Of a stretch of 64,000 nt of DNA, positions 52,656 to 60,664 are shown piece after piece (position 1 is the first letter of the stretch; each line of letters starts with the position of its first letter). The notes beneath the pieces were generated by a model. It ran no database searches. It was not told where the DNA came from and was given only the letters and a program-made list of their open reading frames with translations. Position numbers and translations under genes: made by a program. The stretch spans positions 682,001-746,000 of the forward strand of contig CP048685.1 of the NCBI GenBank assembly GCA_015698285.1, in the 5' to 3' direction. The DNA comes from Candidatus Nitronauta litoralis. GTDB taxonomy: Bacteria > Nitrospinota > Nitrospinia > Nitrospinales > Nitrospinaceae.

Positions 52656-53114
52656 ATGACAACGACTCGCAAAATTAATAAAGGGACAGTCGTTTTTTCA
52701 GAAGGAAATTTCAGTGACACCGCTTGCATCATCGAGGCCGGCACCTTTGAAGTCACCAAAAAAACCCACAACGGCGCAGATAAGGTCATTGGCATTCTCA
52801 AGAGAAATGATATTTTCGGGGAGATGGGCATTCTGGACGGTCTTCCCCGCTCGGCTACTGTGACAGCACTTGAAGACAGTCAGGTCACCGTAGTGACCAA
52901 AGATGATTTTGACAGCCTGTCACGTCGCAATCCCAACGCTCTGATGCCCATACTGAAGGTCATGTCCATGCGTTTGCGCCGGACTCTCAAGCGTGAAACG
53001 CAAGGGAATATCGACCCTTCACCAATAACCGAAAAAATAGTGGAAGAAAAACCGGACCTCATTGAGGAAAGCCCCCTTCTGAACGAGGAAATGCCTCAGC
53101 CTATCAGCCCTTAA
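52656..53114 (+). CDS. Cyclic-nucleotide-binding domain protein
   Basis: A 152-residue protein from the ATG at 52656 (GGAGAATCGCC upstream). It is a single CNMP-binding domain: NKGTVVFSEGNFSDTACIIEAGTFEVTKK, KVIGILKRNDIFGEMGILDGLPRSATVTAL, where GEMGILDGLPRSATV is the phosphate-binding cassette with Glu and Arg. There is no helix-turn-helix after it; a Pro/Glu-rich tail of about 35 residues ends the protein. It thus binds cAMP or cGMP or acts as a docking module, but cannot bind DNA by itself. Partner unknown. Confidence 0.88.
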   Translation: MTTTRKINKGTVVFSEGNFSDTACIIEAGTFEVTKKTHNGADKVIGILKRNDIFGEMGILDGLPRSATVTALEDSQVTVVTKDDFDSLSRRNPNALMPILKVMSMRLRRTLKRETQGNIDPSPITEKIVEEKPDLIEESPLLNEEMPQPISP

Positions 53115-53434
53115 TTAGTCTTGGGAACCTCACCCCACACCTCCACTGGCCGTTGAAACGGGCTACCCCGGCCTCATCTGTTTGTTTCCTGAAACCAAAT
53201 CCTCTACAATAAATTTATCAATTTTTGAAAACGCAGACGGGTCGCAGACCCGAATCCAGTTTCTCATTCAGTTGCCCCAGGCAAAAACCTTAATATTTGC
53301 CTGTTTAAATAGGCATAATGTTTAGCAGCAAATAAGCCGTTTAAGTAAGGGTGTACTAATATTTCCCACGCTACCGTATCGCTTGATTCGGGAGAATCTG
53401 GGACCACCCGGCAAATCAAAACTGCGGACGGGCC
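53115..53434. other. Intergenic stretch, no gene
   Basis: 320 bases between the cyclic-nucleotide-binding protein and the GT2 gene. Contains a small perfect hairpin CGGGTC-GCA-GACCCG (53238-53252). No ribosome site, reading frame or known RNA motif is evident. Confidence 0.4.
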
Positions 53435-54241
53435 ATGCGAGCTGGTTTAAAAGACACCCGATCGAAAACCCAATCATCCGGTCTTCAAAACGAGACCAGG
53501 GATGAAGCTTCATTCGTCGGCCGCATTCCCGTTGAAAAACTACTCATCATTATCCCTGCGTTCAATGAAGCTGACCGTATCGGGAAAGTCCTCGATGAGA
53601 TCCGTCAAGAAGCACCCAAAATACCGATACTGGTAATCGATGATGGCTCCCGAGATGCCACTGTCAAAGTTGCAAGAGAACATGGAGCCCAGGTCATTCC
53701 GCTGCCTTATAACAATGGCTACGGTGTCGCCCTGCAGACAGGTTTTCGATACGCCGTCCAGCAGGGCATCACGGTCGCCGTCTCAATGGACGCCGATGGC
53801 CAGCACGATGCCCGCGAGATTCCCCGGCTGATCCATGAGATCCAGAAAGGTGGCGTCGATGTTGTGGTCGGGTCCCGTTTCCTGAAAACTGATCACTACA
53901 AACCGTCCTTTCCAAGACGGCTCGGCATGTGGATGTTCGCTTTGCTCGCCACCATTTGCACCGGCCGCAAGGTGACCGACCCGACTTCAGGTTTCCAGGC
54001 ACTGCGCGGAAGGGCCCTGAGGCTTGCCGCCAGCGACCTCTATCCACCGGATTACCCGGACGCAGATTTTTTAATTCTGCTCAATAAATGCGGGATCACG
54101 GTTCGCGAGGTTCCGGTCAAGATGCGGCCAAGCCCTGAAAATAAATCGATGCACTATGGCTCCAAAACCGTTTACTATGTATTCAAAATGCTTCTGTCGA
54201 TTTTTGTAATCCTGGTGAGACAAAAACCCGAACGCTTCTGA
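53435..54241 (+). CDS. Family 2 glycosyltransferase, DPM1/GtrB-like
   Basis: A 268-residue glycosyltransferase: LLIIIPAFNEADRIGKVLDEI, ILVIDDGSRDAT, NNGYGVALQTGFRYAVQQG, VSMDADGQHDAREIPRLI (the metal-binding DAD), VVGSRFL and RRLGMWMFALLATICTGRKVTDPTSGFQALRGRA. This is a dolichol/undecaprenyl phosphate hexose synthase type with the catalytic motif pattern of GT2. A C-terminal hydrophobic segment anchors it. It probably transfers a sugar to undecaprenyl phosphate for a surface polysaccharide. The DUF2304 gene starts two bases after its stop, the usual pairing in such clusters. Confidence 0.9.
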   Translation: MRAGLKDTRSKTQSSGLQNETRDEASFVGRIPVEKLLIIIPAFNEADRIGKVLDEIRQEAPKIPILVIDDGSRDATVKVAREHGAQVIPLPYNNGYGVALQTGFRYAVQQGITVAVSMDADGQHDAREIPRLIHEIQKGGVDVVVGSRFLKTDHYKPSFPRRLGMWMFALLATICTGRKVTDPTSGFQALRGRALRLAASDLYPPDYPDADFLILLNKCGITVREVPVKMRPSPENKSMHYGSKTVYYVFKMLLSIFVILVRQKPERF

Positions 54242-54242
54242 T

Positions 54243-54641
54243 ATGCCTCCCCGAATTCAGATAATCTCAATTCTGATCTGCATCTTCCTGCTGGCTTACG
54301 TTTTCGAGCTGGTCCGGAGGCGCTACCTGAATGAAGAATACTCCGTGACCTGGCTGGTCACCGGTGTCCTGATGCTGGTGCTTTCCATCTCGGATGAATT
54401 GTTGCAAGGCATCTCCCGACTGGTTGGGGCAACTCTGTACACGTCTACCCTGTTCTTTTTCGGGCTGTTGTTTCTAGTCGTCATTTGCCTTCACTTTTCG
54501 ATTAGAATCTCGGCACTCACCAATCAGGTCCGCACTCTTACGCAGGACATTGGCATTCTGTATAAGGAACGCGAGACCCTGAAAGAGCGGTTGACTGAAG
54601 TCGAAAAAAAACCTGAACCCACCCAGATGGAAAACCTTTGA
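54243..54641 (+). CDS. DUF2304 membrane protein
   Basis: A 132-residue protein with three membrane helices in the first 85 residues (IISILICIFLLAYVFELV, WLVTGVLMLVLSI, STLFFFGLLFLVVICLHF) and a coiled-coil C terminus (TQDIGILYKERETLKERLTEVEK). It matches DUF2304, found next to GT2 dolichol-phosphate-type transferases in polysaccharide operons. Probably an accessory of the preceding enzyme. It overlaps the next glycosyltransferase gene by four bases. Confidence 0.88.
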   Translation: MPPRIQIISILICIFLLAYVFELVRRRYLNEEYSVTWLVTGVLMLVLSISDELLQGISRLVGATLYTSTLFFFGLLFLVVICLHFSIRISALTNQVRTLTQDIGILYKERETLKERLTEVEKKPEPTQMENL

Positions 54642-55785
54642 GGATCCTCCGCACTATAGAATCCTTTTTGCCCTGCATCACCGGACCTGCACGCCAGGCC
54701 TGGGGCATCTCCCATCGGCTGGAACAACAAGGGATCGACTCACCAGTCCTGACTTCCACACTGGATGTTGGCCGCGATCTCCCGCCACAGGAAACCATCG
54801 GCAATGTACAGGTCACGCGTCTACCCTATTCTCTCAAGCTCATGCGTTACGCGCTGACACCAGGCATGTCTTCGCACATGGATGACTTCGACCTGATCCA
54901 CAGCCACAATTACCGAAACTACCAAACCGACCGCGCTTTTTTTTTGCCCGCAACCGGAAACTTCCGTTTGTCCTGAATACTCACGGCTCCCTGCTCGGCT
55001 TTAAGCATTACCTTCCAACCGACTCACGCTGGCCCTATCGTATTTACGATACGTTGATGCAAAAAAAACCGGTGCTCGGCGCACAGGCCATAGTCGTCTC
55101 TTCCCAGCTTGAGTATCAGGATGCAATACGCTTCGGTGTTGAACCTTCAAAACTGCATGTCATCCCGATGGGAATCGACCTCCCTGAGATCGACACAACC
55201 TTTGAAAATGTAGATCGTCCCTTAAAGCTTTTGTTTGTCGGACGCATCGCGCGTGTGCGTCGGCTTGAAATTATTCTTAAGGCGGCGAGTCGATTGAAAC
55301 GGGAATGGCAGCTGACCATCGTCGGTGGCGAGGCCAGCACATCCAGCATGACGCGCGGCGGGTATCTCGACGAACTCAAAACTCTGGCCAATAATCTCGG
55401 GGTCACCCGGAATATTCACTGGGCGGGCTCCGTCGCACCCGAACAGTTATCTTCGTTCTACACTGAATCCGATATCTTCCTTTACACGTCCCAATATGAA
55501 AATTTTGGCCAGCCCCTGCTGGAAGCTGCGGCACACGGACTCCCTCTGCTCTCCACAAAGGTCGGAGTCGCCGCAGAATTGATCGAAGAAAACAAGACGG
55601 GATTTTTTATAGACGATGATCCTGATACCCTGAGCGACCAGATCAGACAACTTGAGAACTCAACAGACCGTCAGCAAATGGGCGAAGCTCTGCGCCGAAA
55701 GGTAGCCGATCAGTATTCATGGGACAACGTTATCCAACACTATATTGAGCTTTACAGGAAGCTCCTGCCCGGCAGTGGTTTATAA
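54638..55785 (+). pseudogene. Family 4 glycosyltransferase interrupted by a frameshift at a poly-T run
   Basis: Two reading frames make one protein of about 382 residues. The first (54638-54976) starts a GT4 with ESFLPCITGPARQAWGISHRLEQQGI and DFDLIHSHNYRNYQ; at nine T (54937-54945) it shifts out of frame and stops. In the next frame the sequence resumes as ARNRKLPFVLNTHGSLLGFKHYLP, then IDLPEIDTTFENVDRPLKLLFVGRIARVRRLEI, FLYTSQYENFGQPLLEAAAHGLPLL and a full GT4 end. One extra T, or two fewer, would restore it. This may be a recent mutation, a sequencing error at the homopolymer, or slippage-dependent expression. Confidence 0.85.
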
Positions 55786-55840
55786 TTTAAAAGTAGTTTC
55801 GGTCCAACGATTCTCATTTTTACATAAGAAAATCAATGCA

Positions 55841-55870
55841 TGTCATTCTGAATGAAGCGAAGAATCTCGC
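55841..55870. repeat. Dispersed TGTCATTCTGA-type repeat fragment
   Basis: TGTCATTCTGAATGAAGCGA followed by AGAATCTCGC, a form of an intergenic repeat that occurs in many bacterial genomes; related remnant at 39413-39453. Part of the noncoding stretch between two glycosyltransferase genes. Confidence 0.55.
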
Positions 55871-55924
55871 CCTGGACTTTGATTTTCAGGTTATACAAAG
55901 ATGTCCTCGGCAAAGAAATTCCAG

Positions 55925-56011
55925 GTTTTCCCCTCCCCTTTTTAGGGGAGGGTCAGGGAGGGGTATTTAATTCATCCTCCCCCGTACCCCCTGCTTGCAA
56001 AGGAGAGGGAG
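55925..56011 (+). repeat. Palindromic CCCTCCCC/GGGGAGGG repeat, copy A
   Basis: CCCTCCCC (55931-55938) and GGGGAGGG (55945-55952) form an 8-bp hairpin with a six-base loop. The wider segment, read on the minus strand, closely matches 60305-60380 on the plus strand, so the two are inverted copies of one element. Confidence 0.7.
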
Positions 56012-56049
56012 CAAAACAACCCAAATAACAGAATTTCCTTTCAGGTAAC

Positions 56050-57270
56050 ATGCGAAACATCCTGCTCTTCACTTCAACTTTTCCAAAATCGGCGGACGAC
56101 CCGCTCACGCCGCGTTTTGTCTACCACCTCGGTCGCGAACTGACCCAACACCACAACGTCCACGTACTCGCACCGCACACCGAGGGAGCTGCTCTCGAAG
56201 AGAATCTCGACGGCATGCAGGTGATCCGCTTCCGCTACGCCTTCCCAGACTCCAGTCAGCGCCTGGCCTATGGTACGGGCATGACCAATAACCTGCGCGA
56301 GCACCCGACCGCCTGGCTACAGGTACCGTCGTTTTTCTATTACCAACGGCGCGCCCTCCTTGGAATAGTCGAGCGATTCAACATTGATGTGGTCAACAGT
56401 CACTGGATGGTGCCGCAGGGACTGGTCGCCGCGTGGTCGCTGAATTCTCCAGATGTTAAACACGTGTTAACAGTACACAGTGCAGGACTCTTCCTGCTCC
56501 GTCGCATCCCGTTGGGAAAACGGTTCGCAAGGCACATCCTGAAACACACCGATGCGCTTTACATCGTGAGCGAAAACAATCATCGCATGCTGGAAGATCT
56601 GGTGAGACGACCCGTCAAAGCCACCATCGCCCCCATGGGCATCCATACTGAATACTATCGACAAGGCGGCGACCCGGCTGAACTGAAACAGAAATTGAAC
56701 CTGCCGCAAGAGGGACCTATCATTTTATTCGTCGGCAAACTTAGCCGCATCAAGGGCGTGCGATTCCTGCTTCAAGCCTGGCCGGAGGTGTTGAAGCAGT
56801 TCCCTGCCGCGACTCTCGTGATAGTAGGATCGGGTCCTGAAGAGGCCGCATTAAAAGAAGCCGCTGGAAAGCTGGAGGAGGCCAGCCGCATTCGCTTTGT
56901 CGGACAGAAAAATCAGGAAGCAGTACGCGACTATCTCAAGGTTTGTGATGCGGTCGTCATCCCCTCAATTCAGGACACCAACGGGCAGGTCGAAGGATTC
57001 CCCGTGGTCATGCTGGAAGCCCTGGCATCCGGCAATCCGGTGGTCGGTACCCGGCTTGGCGGCATACCGGAGTGTATCGTCGACGGAGAAAACGGATACA
57101 CCGTCGAGCCGGAAAATCCAAATGCCATCGCAGAGGGGATTTTAAAAATCCTGCAACGCGGACCCCAAACATTTTCTGAGGGTGCCATGGCCTCCGTCAA
57201 ACGTTTTGACTGGCAAACCATTAGCGAGGATTACTCTAAAACCTTTAACGACCTGTTTTTGGGCCCTTAA
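56050..57270 (+). CDS. Family 4 glycosyltransferase
   Basis: A 406-residue GT-B glycosyltransferase: start LLFTSTFPKSADDPLTPRFVYHLGRELTQHHNVHVLAPH, NSHWMVPQGLVAAW, ILFVGKLSRIKGVRFLLQAWPEVL, IVGSGPEEAALKEAAG and the donor-site motif EGFPVVMLEALASGNPVVGTRLGGIPE. It ends with WQTISEDYSKTFNDLFLGP. It transfers a sugar from a nucleotide donor onto a lipid- or polysaccharide-linked acceptor. A remnant of the last part of a paralogue lies 700 bases downstream, past the ParDE pair. Confidence 0.92.
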   Translation: MRNILLFTSTFPKSADDPLTPRFVYHLGRELTQHHNVHVLAPHTEGAALEENLDGMQVIRFRYAFPDSSQRLAYGTGMTNNLREHPTAWLQVPSFFYYQRRALLGIVERFNIDVVNSHWMVPQGLVAAWSLNSPDVKHVLTVHSAGLFLLRRIPLGKRFARHILKHTDALYIVSENNHRMLEDLVRRPVKATIAPMGIHTEYYRQGGDPAELKQKLNLPQEGPIILFVGKLSRIKGVRFLLQAWPEVLKQFPAATLVIVGSGPEEAALKEAAGKLEEASRIRFVGQKNQEAVRDYLKVCDAVVIPSIQDTNGQVEGFPVVMLEALASGNPVVGTRLGGIPECIVDGENGYTVEPENPNAIAEGILKILQRGPQTFSEGAMASVKRFDWQTISEDYSKTFNDLFLGP

Positions 57271-57287
57271 TTCGCGATATTCAGGTT

Positions 57288-57326
57288 TTGCTTGTGATTT
57301 CCCACCCTGGTAGGATAAAATCCTAC
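57288..57326 (+). promoter_or_regulatory. parDE promoter with palindromic operator over the -10 box
   Basis: TTGCTT (57288-57293), a 17-base spacer and TAGGAT (57311-57316); the palindrome GTAGGATAAAATCCTAC (57310-57326), a perfect 7-base inverted repeat, covers the -10. Binding there by ParD would repress transcription, as in other type II toxin-antitoxin systems. Confidence 0.65.
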
Positions 57327-57353
57327 TAAAATAAAAAAAACAAGGTATAGACG

Positions 57354-57647
57354 ATGGCGCGGACCGACAAAGCAGAAAAAATCAGCATCACCCTTCCATC
57401 AGAAATGTTAAATGAAATAAAAGAACAGGTGAAGGCAGGACATTACGGCTCTACGAGTGAAGTCATTCGGGAAGCCATGCGGTTGTGGCAACGACAAGAG
57501 GAGGAACATCAGGAACGCATCGCTTCCATTCGCAAGCGCTTGAAACACTCAGCCAAAAGTGGTAAGCAGGTGCCCATAAAAGACGCTTTTGGAGAAATAG
57601 AAAAGCACCACAAGAAACGCATGAATGCTCAAAATGAAAAGCTATGA
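57354..57647 (+). CDS. parD: ParD-type antitoxin
   Basis: A 97-residue protein: ISITLPSEMLNEIKEQVKAGHYGSTSEVIREAMRLWQRQEE is the ribbon-helix-helix N terminus of ParD/CopG antitoxins, with a basic, helical C terminus (RKRLKHSAKSGKQ... EIEKHHKKRM) that would cover the toxin. The ATG follows AAGGTATAGACG. Overlaps the toxin gene. The palindrome at the -10 box suggests autoregulation. The pair sits in a disturbed part of the glycosyltransferase cluster. Confidence 0.93.
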   Translation: MARTDKAEKISITLPSEMLNEIKEQVKAGHYGSTSEVIREAMRLWQRQEEEHQERIASIRKRLKHSAKSGKQVPIKDAFGEIEKHHKKRMNAQNEKL

Positions 57648-57948
57648 TGTCTTCCTCACCCCGGACGCGATCCAGGACCTTAAAAATATTTATGATTTCA
57701 TCGCCGAGGCCAGCGGGTTCCCCGAAGTGGCCTGGCGCTACATAGAAAGACTAAAAGAAAAGTGTTTCGATCTCCGGACCGCTCCCCTGCGGGGTAACAA
57801 GCGGGATGATCTGCGCAAAAACCTGAGGATTGTCGCCATCGACGAAAAAGCGGTCGCGGCTTTTGAAATCGATGAAAAAAATCAAAGCGTCACCATTCTC
57901 AATATTTTTTACGGCGGCAGGGATTACGACGCGCTGATACGGGGTTAA
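57625..57948 (+). CDS. parE: ParE-type toxin
   Basis: A 107-residue RelE/ParE-superfamily protein: YDVFLTPDAIQDLKNIYDFIAEASG, AWRYIERLKEKCFDLRTAPLRGNKRDDLRKNLRIVAIDEKAVAAFEIDEKNQSVTILNIFYGGRDYDALI. The LTP.A..DL.....YI start and ILNIFYGGRDY end are typical of ParE, which poisons DNA gyrase. The reading frame overlaps the antitoxin by 23 bases; the ATG at 57634 is another start. A complete gene, apparently functional. Confidence 0.92.
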   Translation: MLKMKSYDVFLTPDAIQDLKNIYDFIAEASGFPEVAWRYIERLKEKCFDLRTAPLRGNKRDDLRKNLRIVAIDEKAVAAFEIDEKNQSVTILNIFYGGRDYDALIRG

Positions 57949-57984
57949 ATTTTTTCATCCCGCACTACGTTAAAAAATACGGCG

Positions 57985-58161
57985 GGCCCTGCCAAAGGAA
58001 TTTGGAAAATTCTGCAACGATGCGCCGAAACCTTTTTCGATCAATCAAAAAACTCCTTCAACCACTTCGACTGGCAAACCATTGGTGGGGATTATTCTAA
58101 AACTTTTCTTGAAGAAAAAAATCCTGACCTTTATTTATTAGATCGAGATCCAGTAGTGTAA
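57985..58161 (+). pseudogene. Remnant of the C-terminal end of a family 4 glycosyltransferase
   Basis: No start codon. Translation gives GPAKGIWKILQRCAETFFDQ and then FNHFDWQTIGGDYSKTFLEE, matching AIAEGILKILQRGPQTFSEG and VKRFDWQTISEDYSKTFNDL of the intact GT4 at 56050-57270, with a tail that diverges before a stop at 58159-58161. The nucleotide match is also clear (for example TTCGACTGGCAAACCATT). It is the tail of a lost paralogue or duplicate, separated from the intact gene by parDE. Confidence 0.85.
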
Positions 58162-58260
58162 AATTATTTTTCAAAATCAGACTTTAATGCTTTCTGAGAA
58201 CGAGAATGCTCACTTTCGCCTCTCCGGTAGGAAGGTTTTTCGTTGGCTGACCGCAAGGCC

Positions 58261-58728
58261 CTAGCGGTCTATGCGGCACAGCCAATATCCGGTGTCGGCG
58301 AGTTGTTCTCTTCCCTTTTTTCGGCAAGATTTTTTTTGATCCGCCTTCACCACACGCCAGGAACGTGACAGCAGAGGGGCTGCACCGTGAAAACGTTGAT
58401 ACTCCGCTGTCCTTTCAAAGAAAAGATGACGTGGCAGCAGGGTCCTGAGCAAAGCCGACGGTTCCAGGGCAGGTCCGCCCGCTTCCGGCAAAAATATATT
58501 GGCATCTTTTGGTGTTGCCAGTCGTATCGCTTCTGCCAGTTCAAACGACTGTCGGTAAATATTAGGCAGATCATACGTACCGGCAGTTCTGGAATACTCG
58601 CTTTGGGTCATGCCTCGATGGGAAATCATGAACCAGAGGCGTGGCCCAAGAAAAACCACCAGCAGGGTCGCGAGGTTGAGCCACACCACCGCTTTCAAAA
58701 ATCCCTTGATGTCACCCGACTCACTCAT
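58261..58728 (-). CDS. Small membrane-anchored protein coupled to the GT-C-like gene
   Basis: A 155-residue protein from the ATG at 58728, whose ATGA overlaps the stop of the upstream gene; a 20-residue longer reading lies inside that gene. It has a membrane helix (VVWLNLATLLVVFLGPRLWFMI) and a soluble part with YDLPNIYRQSFELAEAIRLATPKDANIFLPEAGGP, which resembles the periplasmic domain in GT-C type sugar transferases, and a basic tail with a few Cys. It may be a subunit or accessory of the larger protein. Function unknown. Confidence 0.65.
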   Translation of the reverse strand: MSESGDIKGFLKAVVWLNLATLLVVFLGPRLWFMISHRGMTQSEYSRTAGTYDLPNIYRQSFELAEAIRLATPKDANIFLPEAGGPALEPSALLRTLLPRHLFFERTAEYQRFHGAAPLLSRSWRVVKADQKKSCRKKGREQLADTGYWLCRIDR

Positions 58729-60233
58729 CGAAACGCCTTTTTGATTTTGGGAAGACAGGCCACCCAGAACAGGAACAGGGGAAACCACGCCAGGTATTCG
58801 CGCGTATCCGAACTGTTGACGGCGTTGCCGGGAGAGATCATCAGGTTGTCAAAAAACTGCACGGCGGTCTCGGACTTTATAGGCAGCACGGTATACATCA
58901 TCATGTGGACAACCAGGTAGCTCACAAGCAATAACAGCAGGTAGCGTTGTGCCATCGCCAACCGGCTCCATCGTGCGGTCAACGCAGGAGCCCACAGTAA
59001 AAACGTAAAGGCAAAAAACACCTGAAACCCGAAAGTGCGGAAAAATCCGAGAGCAAACGCTTTCAGCGGGGTCAAAGAAGTTTGTGGCCCTGTAAACATC
59101 AGGACGACAAAACCCACCACACTCACCATCACCAGGACTGTCAATTGACGCGCGGATCCTCGAAACCAGCCCATACCCCACAGCAGCACCAGTATCCAGC
59201 CGGAGAACACCATGCCGATCATCGCCATGCCGGTCGAGTGCACACCGGCCACAACCGCCAGCAGCGCGGAGGACCAGAGAGTCGGCAACGCCAATGCAGA
59301 AACCGCGAACACGGGGAACACGTTGTCAGCATCCGGATGCTGGTTCTTCGGAAACCGATGCGTCAGCTCCATGAGCAGGACCAGCGCGATGCCTGAGTAA
59401 ATGACAAACTCCGGGCGCACCCAGCAGGCGGCGCCGAAGGACATCCCCGAAACAAAAGCCCAGGGCAGCAGCGGTGTTTCAACACTTTCACTATCCGTCC
59501 AGTTCGCCACCAACGTGAACCAGTACAATCCACCCAGCGCAAAAAACACGCCGCTCATTAAATTCAGAAGGCCCAGTTGACTGTGCCACCAGAAATACGG
59601 GGTCGTTGCAAAAACCAGAGCCATCCATCCCGCCAGCTCTTCACTGCAAGTGGTCTCGCGCAACCGGTAATAAATAATGACGACCAGCCCCAGATACGTC
59701 AGAGGAAACAGCACTTTCACAAGGGACCAGTCAGCGGACTCCAGCCAGGCAAACAACAAGGGGACCAGTGGCGGGTATTGTCGGTACTGGGTGGCGGTGT
59801 GCGTCGCGCTGAATCCCGATTCGTGAAGAAAATCCCAGGCGCGGACTTGATACCAGATGCCATCCGGTGCCGAGACCGGAAACCAGAGTGCCGAGGCAAG
59901 GGAAGCGACAAATAAAATGGCAACGACTGATGCGACCTTCAATTTGAAGGATCGCGAAGCGATGACTATCTTCGCGGGTTCCACATCCACAAGGGAACGC
60001 GACCGGCTCAATTGGATTACCAGGGAAAAACCAAGAAACACCACGCTGACAAATGTCTGCTCCATCAAACCGGTAGACCCCAGGGCAACGAGCACAAACA
60101 TTGCGAGTCCCTTGAGCAGAAAAAATGCAAACAGGGCCAGAGCAAGACGCTCCCCGAGGGCGACGATCACATGGAGCCGCATCACCAGAAGGTAGGACGC
60201 TGCAAAGAGAATGGCGATATCGAAAAGGGCCAT
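58725..60233 (-). CDS. Polytopic membrane protein, GT-C glycosyltransferase-like
   Basis: A 502-residue protein with about 12 hydrophobic helices. After the first ones there is a periplasmic loop with SAPDGIWYQVRAWDFLHESGF and TATQYRQYPPLVPLLFAWLESADW, as found in lipid-linked-sugar GT-C enzymes (ArnT/Pmt type) where an acidic motif on the first loop is catalytic. GSTGLMEQ and DVEPAKIV loops are short. It could add a sugar from a polyprenyl phosphate donor to a surface glycan. The partial gene at the window end has the same plan. Assignment by layout, not by strong motifs. Confidence 0.7.
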   Translation of the reverse strand: MALFDIAILFAASYLLVMRLHVIVALGERLALALFAFFLLKGLAMFVLVALGSTGLMEQTFVSVVFLGFSLVIQLSRSRSLVDVEPAKIVIASRSFKLKVASVVAILFVASLASALWFPVSAPDGIWYQVRAWDFLHESGFSATHTATQYRQYPPLVPLLFAWLESADWSLVKVLFPLTYLGLVVIIYYRLRETTCSEELAGWMALVFATTPYFWWHSQLGLLNLMSGVFFALGGLYWFTLVANWTDSESVETPLLPWAFVSGMSFGAACWVRPEFVIYSGIALVLLMELTHRFPKNQHPDADNVFPVFAVSALALPTLWSSALLAVVAGVHSTGMAMIGMVFSGWILVLLWGMGWFRGSARQLTVLVMVSVVGFVVLMFTGPQTSLTPLKAFALGFFRTFGFQVFFAFTFLLWAPALTARWSRLAMAQRYLLLLLVSYLVVHMMMYTVLPIKSETAVQFFDNLMISPGNAVNSSDTREYLAWFPLFLFWVACLPKIKKAFR

Positions 60234-60304
60234 AGTGGTTATGGATTGATCATTCGCAATGTTCTTCCCCTGTTCAAGAATCGCTGTTCGCGTTCTTGAA
60301 TAAT

Positions 60305-60380
60305 AAAGGAGGGGATATAGGGGAGGTTGTATTCATAACCCCTCCCGCACCGTCCCCTTAACAGGGGAGGGGAAACAGAA
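60305..60380 (-). repeat. Palindromic CCCCTCCC/GGGGAGGGG repeat, copy B
   Basis: Contains CCCCTCCC and TCCCCTTAACAGGGGAGGGG. It aligns with the reverse complement of 55925-56011 across the GGGGGAGG, CCCCTCCC and AGGGGAGGGGAAA parts. Inverted relative to copy A and 4.3 kb away. Confidence 0.7.
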
Positions 60381-60518
60381 AAACTTTATCTTGGAAGGCA
60401 ACCTCCAACACAGTAATTCCAATAAAATCAAAAGAGGTGAAAGGAAGAAGCCTTTCGGAAAAAGGTCTTTGCATAACCAGACAATCAAAGCACTGCCGAT
60501 CTGATATCATCAACCCGT

Positions 60519-60595
60519 CATCGCGAGCGACCAGAGGGAGCGTGGCGATCCAGTGGTCTGGATTGTTTCGTCGCTATCGCTCCTCGCAATGACTT
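60519..60595. repeat. Inverted repeat of the GTCATCGCGAGCGA type
   Basis: GTCATCGCGAGCGA at the left end pairs with TCGCTCCTCGCAATGAC at the right end of a 77-base element, with a second inner hairpin (GATCCA / TGGATT). This is the layout of a MITE-like or REP-like intergenic element widespread in bacteria. No coding capacity. Confidence 0.75.
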
Positions 60596-60664
60596 AAACT
60601 TAGTGCCAAGTTTTTTCCCTTAGACAAAGCACTCTTGGGAGAAGAGGGAACAAAAATGGCTTAC

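Noticed and set aside
53238-53252. Terminator in the spacer before the GT2 gene
   Set aside because: The hairpin is only six base pairs and has no T run.
59082-59396. Plus-strand frames inside the GT-C-like gene
   Set aside because: Shadows with His/Gln/Arg-rich sequence typical of an antisense frame of a membrane protein gene.
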